Shown piece after piece: positions 60,023 to 64,000 of a stretch of DNA of 64,000 nucleotides. A program made the position numbers and the translations under genes. The notes below the pieces were generated by a model. The model was not told where the DNA came from and did no database searches. It saw nothing but the letters and a program-made list of their open reading frames with translations. How positions within the stretch are numbered: the first letter of the stretch is position 1; each line of letters opens with the position of its first letter. Origin of the DNA: an uncultured Bacilli bacterium (GTDB lineage: Bacteria > Bacillota_I > Bacilli_A > RF39 > UBA660); contig CAKOJJ010000003.1 in NCBI GenBank assembly GCA_934089275.1, forward strand, positions 24,870 through 88,869, read 5' to 3'.

Positions 60023-62263
60023 ATGACAAAACGTAAAAAGAAAAAAAGTGCAAATACAAGTACTCCAAAATTTTCTGTTGAAATAACTGGATTAATTTTA
60101 ATTCTTATTGGAGTAATAGGTCTTGGTGTTTTTGGACCTGTTGGTAATATTATAAAAGATTTTGCTATATTCTTATTTGGTTCATATTATAATATCTTAA
60201 TTATTCTTTTACTTATTTTAGGTATGTATATGTTATTTAAAAGAAAAATGCCTAAATTTTTTACAGCAAGATTAATTGGATTTTATTTGATATTATTATC
60301 AGGTTTGACTTTGGCTCATATGAATTATGTTGAAGGTGGTACTAAAATAGGGGATGTGTTAAATAACTCTATGGAAGTGTTCCTATCTGTAATAAATGAA
60401 AAGTTTGTGGGTTTAAGTCAAACTGGTGGAGGAATAATTGGACTTTTTATTTCTTGGGGATTAGTGTCTTTACTTGATAAAATTGGAACGTATATTATCG
60501 TTTCAGTAGTGATTGTATTCGGACTTATCTTGATGTTTAATATATCATTTTCTGACTTGTTAGATCGTTTTGGAACATTCCTTGAAAATCGTCGTGAAAA
60601 GAGAAAAGAAGCCAAGAAAGCTGCTAAGATAGCTAAGGCTAATAAACAAATGGAAAAAGAGGATGAAGAAACTGAAGAAGATGACAAAGTCGTTATAAGA
60701 TCAGTTGAAGAATTGAAAAAATATAAAAATGTTGATGAAGAGGTTCCCGCACCAACTGCTCCAGTAGCTGACATTCCTCTAATAAGTATTAATTCTAATT
60801 ATCGTTTACCAAAACTTGATGAGGTTTTAGATCCATTAAAGAAAAATAAACGTACCAACAGTGATGAATTTATTAAACAAACTAGTATTGCTTTACAAAA
60901 TGTTCTTGCCGACTTTGGTATAACAGGAAAAGTAGTTGCTGTTCATGAGGGACCAACGGTAACTCAATTTGAAGTTGCTGTAAAAAACGGTACAAAAGTT
61001 AGTAAAATAACTGGATTATCTAAAGAAATTGCCTTGTCGCTAGCTGCTAAAGATGTTCGTATTGAGGCACCTATTCCAGGTAAAACAACAGTTGGAGTTG
61101 AAATACCTAATAAGATAACAGTTGGTGTACAAGTAAGAGAAGTAATTCAAGATAAGCAAAAAGAAATGATGACAATGAAACTTCCTGTTTCTTTAGGAAA
61201 AGATATTAATGGTAATAACTGTATAGCAGACCTTGCTAAAACTCCACACTTACTAGTTGCTGGTTCTACTGGATCAGGTAAATCTGTATGTATAAATTCA
61301 TTTATCAATAGTTTACTTATAACTAAACGACCTGATGAGGTAAAACTTGTATTAGTTGATCCGAAGAAGGTTGAACTTTCAAATTATAATGGTGTACCGC
61401 ATCTATTGTGTCCAGTTGTAACCGATCCTAAAAAAGCGAGTATTGCCTTACAAAATATTGTAAAAGAAATGGAAAAACGTTACGACATGTTTGCTGATGA
61501 AAAAGTAAAAAATATAGTTGGATATAATGAAAAAATGAGTGCATTGATGAAAAAAAATCCTGAAGATAAAACAATTCATTTAATGAGTTATATTGTAGTA
61601 ATTATTGATGAACTTGCTGACTTAATGTTAGTTGCCTCAAAAGAAGTAGAGGATTCAATTATGAGAATCACTCAAATGGCAAGAGCAGCTGGAATTCACT
61701 TGATAGTTGCGACTCAAAGACCATCAACAGATGTTATCACTGGTGTTGTTAAAGCAAATATTCCGTCACGTATTGCTTTTGCTGTTGCTTCACAAATTGA
61801 TTCAAGAACTATTCTAGATATGGGTGGTGCTGAAAAACTTCTAGGTAAAGGAGATATGCTTTATAAACCAATGGGAGAAAATACACCACTTAGAATTCAA
61901 GGTAACTTTATAAGCGATGAAGAAATAGAAAGAGTAATTGCTTACACATCTAAAGAACAAGTTGCTTCTTATGATGAATCAATTACGCAAATGAGTCAAA
62001 ATACTGAATCAATTTCAACTGCAGGAGTAGGTGGAAGAGATACTTCAGAAGATGATCCTCTTTACAATGAAATTGTTGATTTTGCTATTGAAACTGGTAA
62101 AGTGTCAGCTTCTTTATTACAAAGAAGATTTAGATTAGGATATAATCGTGCTGCAAGAATTGTTGATCTACTTGAAGAAAGAGGGGTAATCGGACCACAA
62201 AATGGTTCAAAGCCAAGAGAGGTTTTAATTAAAATGGATAAACAGGAAGATACTGAAGAATAG
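60023..62263 (+). CDS. ftsK: DNA translocase FtsK/SpoIIIE
   Basis: The protein has ~746 residues. Four N-terminal helices (~20-185), a charged linker (~190-250), then the motor: alpha part TSIALQNVLADFGITG, Walker A AGSTGSGKSVCINS near 412, VDPKKVELSNYNGVPHLL, YIVVIIDELADLM (Walker B) and IVATQRPSTDVITG. The C-terminal gamma winged helix (SASLLQRRFRLGYNRAARIVDLLE) reads KOPS/SRS sites. It clears DNA from the septum in division or sporulation; with spoIIGA-sigE here, a SpoIIIE role is plausible. GGGTGA fits the ATG at 60023. Confidence 0.96.
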   Translation: MTKRKKKKSANTSTPKFSVEITGLILILIGVIGLGVFGPVGNIIKDFAIFLFGSYYNILIILLLILGMYMLFKRKMPKFFTARLIGFYLILLSGLTLAHMNYVEGGTKIGDVLNNSMEVFLSVINEKFVGLSQTGGGIIGLFISWGLVSLLDKIGTYIIVSVVIVFGLILMFNISFSDLLDRFGTFLENRREKRKEAKKAAKIAKANKQMEKEDEETEEDDKVVIRSVEELKKYKNVDEEVPAPTAPVADIPLISINSNYRLPKLDEVLDPLKKNKRTNSDEFIKQTSIALQNVLADFGITGKVVAVHEGPTVTQFEVAVKNGTKVSKITGLSKEIALSLAAKDVRIEAPIPGKTTVGVEIPNKITVGVQVREVIQDKQKEMMTMKLPVSLGKDINGNNCIADLAKTPHLLVAGSTGSGKSVCINSFINSLLITKRPDEVKLVLVDPKKVELSNYNGVPHLLCPVVTDPKKASIALQNIVKEMEKRYDMFADEKVKNIVGYNEKMSALMKKNPEDKTIHLMSYIVVIIDELADLMLVASKEVEDSIMRITQMARAAGIHLIVATQRPSTDVITGVVKANIPSRIAFAVASQIDSRTILDMGGAEKLLGKGDMLYKPMGENTPLRIQGNFISDEEIERVIAYTSKEQVASYDESITQMSQNTESISTAGVGGRDTSEDDPLYNEIVDFAIETGKVSASLLQRRFRLGYNRAARIVDLLEERGVIGPQNGSKPREVLIKMDKQEDTEE

Positions 62264-62277
62264 TTCTTCCTTTTTTT
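62244..62277 (+). terminator. ftsK terminator
   Basis: AGGAAGA pairs with TCTTCCT, with an alternative inner GAAGAA/TTCTTC stem, followed by seven T. Confidence 0.65.
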
Positions 62278-62318
62278 ATTTTAAAGTGATAAAATACTCT
62301 CTCAAGGAATGATTATAT

Positions 62319-63353
62319 ATGGATTTGTATGAACTTTTTTTACAAGAAGATATTCTTGACGTTAGATGTTTGTTTGATCGTTATATGGAAAAATATCCAA
62401 GCATAGAGGAATATTCAAAATATTATGCTTTATTAGAAAAAATTATTATGCAAGCTAATAAAAAAGATTTATACGCCTATATTGTTGATTATCTTTTTCA
62501 TGATTCTTATCAAAATGTTTGTGTTAATATAAATGAAATGTTGAGATACATAAGTATCCATCATACCGAAAAACTTTTACCAGAAAGCCACGTAGAATTT
62601 TATAGAAAAGTGTTGTCATTAAATTTGCTTTCAACGGAAGAATTGCTATACTTTTTCAAGATGTTTAAAGAATATAATATATTTTTTATGTTTTATAATG
62701 ATGTTCGTAATTTGAAAGATAGAAGTTATGAAGAAATTTTGGAGAGACTTACAGATTTAACTTCAATTGAAACAAGTAGTGAAGTTGATGGAGTTTCAGT
62801 CTATGATATTAGAGGCCTTTACTATAAACTATTAATTAGATGTCAAAGACCTTTTAAATTAGAAACCTTGGCAAATAAATCTTGGTATTCTTTAATAACT
62901 AGGGATAAAAATGATTCATATGGTAGAGAGTATGACTATCACTCATTTACATATGGATATCTTGCTGTTGACAAAAATAGAATTCTTCATGTTTCTGAAC
63001 GTGATCTTTCAAGTCAACATTCTGCTTTTCATGATTGCGGTACATCTTTTCCAAATAGGATTTTAAACGCTTATTATCTTACGGAATATGGTGAAACATA
63101 CCCAGAAATACAAATTTTAAATGAAAAAAGAGGAGATAAATATTATTCTCTAAAACCAGATTATATTGTTTCTTATGATTTACCTGTAAAACAAATAATT
63201 GTTTCTGAAGCTAAACGACTTGGAATTCCTATCGTAGTGGTAAACAGTAAATCAAATAGCTTTTTTATTGATGGATGGTTAACAAATAGAAAATATAATG
63301 CTTATTATACTAACCCTGAATTTGACAAAAGTGTTAACTTTGTGTTAAGATAG
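62319..63353 (+). CDS. Protein of unknown function
   Basis: The protein has 344 residues, no signal or membrane segment. The first ~160 residues are helical; the last ~180 look alpha/beta, with GYLAVDKNRILHVSERDLSS, HSAFHDCGTSFPNRI, LKPDYIVSYDLPVKQII and EAKRLGIPIVVVNSK. The last pattern (a strand, an Asp-containing turn, then EAKRLGIPIVVV) suggests a nucleotide- or ADP-ribose-related fold, but I cannot name one. AAGGA lies before the ATG. Independent promoter and position after ftsK give no functional hint. Confidence 0.65.
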   Translation: MDLYELFLQEDILDVRCLFDRYMEKYPSIEEYSKYYALLEKIIMQANKKDLYAYIVDYLFHDSYQNVCVNINEMLRYISIHHTEKLLPESHVEFYRKVLSLNLLSTEELLYFFKMFKEYNIFFMFYNDVRNLKDRSYEEILERLTDLTSIETSSEVDGVSVYDIRGLYYKLLIRCQRPFKLETLANKSWYSLITRDKNDSYGREYDYHSFTYGYLAVDKNRILHVSERDLSSQHSAFHDCGTSFPNRILNAYYLTEYGETYPEIQILNEKRGDKYYSLKPDYIVSYDLPVKQIIVSEAKRLGIPIVVVNSKSNSFFIDGWLTNRKYNAYYTNPEFDKSVNFVLR

Positions 63354-63426
63354 GTCTCACATATCGAAATAAAGCCTAGTATTTGGTATAATTGATGTGT
63401 AATGTAGAATAAGGGGGATTATGATT

Positions 63427-63846
63427 ATGAAAGGATTTATTCTCGATTACATTAATGAAAATGAGTTTAGAAAATTAGAGAGAGCATTAAAAAAATACAA
63501 TATGCTTGCTTTTAAAAAATTAAATTTTGAATACTATCCATCTTTACGTAAGGGAGAGTTTTTAGGTGAATTGGTATCTACTGATACAAAAAAATGCAGT
63601 GAAACTTATGAATTAAAATTACCAAGTGACCATTTATTTACTCAAGTTCATGGAGAAGTAAAATTGAGATATATTGTTTATAAAGATCAAAATGTGGTTA
63701 TGCTAGAAACAATTGAACCAAGAGATATTTTACTTGAAGGACATGTTGCTGAATTAACTACTTATAAAGGCGTAATGATTTCAAAAGCGAACGCTGATAA
63801 AGATAAATTCATGGTAAATTTATTTTCTGCTATGGATCATAAATAA
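63427..63846 (+). CDS. Small protein of unknown function
   Basis: The protein has ~139 residues, mixed alpha/beta, polar, no Cys cluster or membrane helix. It starts MKGFILDYINENEFRKLERA and ends SKANADKDKFMVNLFSAMD. ATG at 63421 is two codons upstream in frame, but GGGGG spaces better to 63427. No family is recognised. Confidence 0.6.
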   Translation: MKGFILDYINENEFRKLERALKKYNMLAFKKLNFEYYPSLRKGEFLGELVSTDTKKCSETYELKLPSDHLFTQVHGEVKLRYIVYKDQNVVMLETIEPRDILLEGHVAELTTYKGVMISKANADKDKFMVNLFSAMDHK

Positions 63847-63870
63847 AATCTCTTTGGAGATTTTTTTTTT
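63846..63870 (+). terminator. Rho-independent terminator
   Basis: AAATCTC pairs with GAGATTT, then a run of ten T. The T run feeds directly into the -35 of the next promoter. Confidence 0.8.
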
Positions 63871-63897
63871 GACAAAATTTTAAATTTAATATATTAT
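63869..63897 (+). promoter_or_regulatory. Strong promoter TTGACA-N17-TATTAT
   Basis: Perfect -35 and a good -10 at ideal spacing. Transcription would start near 63904 and leave the window. Confidence 0.75.
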
Positions 63898-63903
63898 ATA
63901 CAA

Positions 63904-64000
63904 CTATAAAAAAGGGGACTTTTGATAGTACTACCTGTCAAGTACACACTAAATAAAAATATTTGATTATGAATATTTAAGTCTGTATTCAACAGGTGAT
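63904..64000 (+). other. 5' leader of a gene beyond the right edge
   Basis: The last bases (AGGTGAT at 63994-64000) are a typical ribosome site of this genome, so a start codon should lie just past the edge. The ~95-base leader holds a possible short upstream frame from TTG at 63922 (IVLPVKYTLNKNI, then TGA) behind AAAGGGG, which may be a leader peptide. Not identifiable further. Confidence 0.4.

Noticed and set aside
1..64000. Genetic code 4 (TGA read as Trp)
   Set aside because: Dozens of Trp residues are TGG and the genes run full length without needing TGA readthrough. In such an AT-rich genome, recoding would put TGA in most genes.

Overview
The window looks like chromosome from an AT-rich, Gram-positive-type bacterium of the Bacilli, probably an uncultured gut-associated lineage on the Mollicutes-like side of the class. 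Evidence for this: very low GC; Shine-Dalgarno sites of the GGAGG and GGTGAT kinds; LytR-CpsA-Psr, LTA-synthase-like, MurG, DivIB and sortase B envelope genes; and a spoIIGA-sigE pair, which ties it to the endospore-forming Firmicutes. Tryptophan is read from TGG. Of 63 genes whose stop I could read, 37 end in TAA, 25 in TAG and one in TGA (with TAA directly after it), so TGA is almost unused. The taxonomic placement is inference; no rRNA gene is present.

Layout. 1-7.5 kb: end of a surface protein, a VirD4-like coupling ATPase, a HerA-like ATPase on the minus strand, a VTT membrane protein and RmuC. 7.6-14 kb: spoIIGA-sigE, an LCP protein, rpsP-khpA and ppdK. 14.2-17.4 kb: an accessory stretch with an Abi/HEPN defence-type gene, decayed sequence with several terminators, and a thioredoxin-like lipoprotein. 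17.4-22.6 kb: a sortase B locus with three substrates ending in NPKTxDN signals; the first carries a domain strikingly like eukaryotic ubiquitin. 22.7-35 kb: two XRE regulators, transglutaminase-like proteins, recD2, rpsT, a DUF421 protein, a CPBP protease with an apparently dead paralogue, and several unknowns.

35.3-36.9 kb and 48.9-49.8 kb hold two paralogous exported proteins with matching promoters. Each promoter has a run of eight G between the -35 and -10 boxes, as expected for slipped-strand phase variation. The genes share their first ~165 codons but end in unrelated tails whose codons nearly all finish in T or C, as expected for variable regions of a diversity-generating retroelement (DGR). 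This is the most interesting system in the window: expression switching combined with targeted protein diversification. Just before the second copy lies a candidate type I toxin-antitoxin module.

37-48.5 kb is mostly housekeeping: murG-divIB-queH, a pseudopilin, an LtaS-like enzyme, ftsY-ylxM, a Cys-rich membrane protein, thiI, ackA and a DHH phosphoesterase. 49.9-53 kb is a compact SUF operon (sufC, a half-size sufD-like gene, sufS, sufU) without sufB. 53-64 kb holds a methyltransferase, gmk, a T-box-controlled pair (HD hydrolase plus serS), an AraC regulator, an ABC exporter, ftsK/spoIIIE and two unknown genes. A promoter and leader run off the right edge. I found no tRNA, rRNA, CRISPR array, insertion sequence or replication origin.
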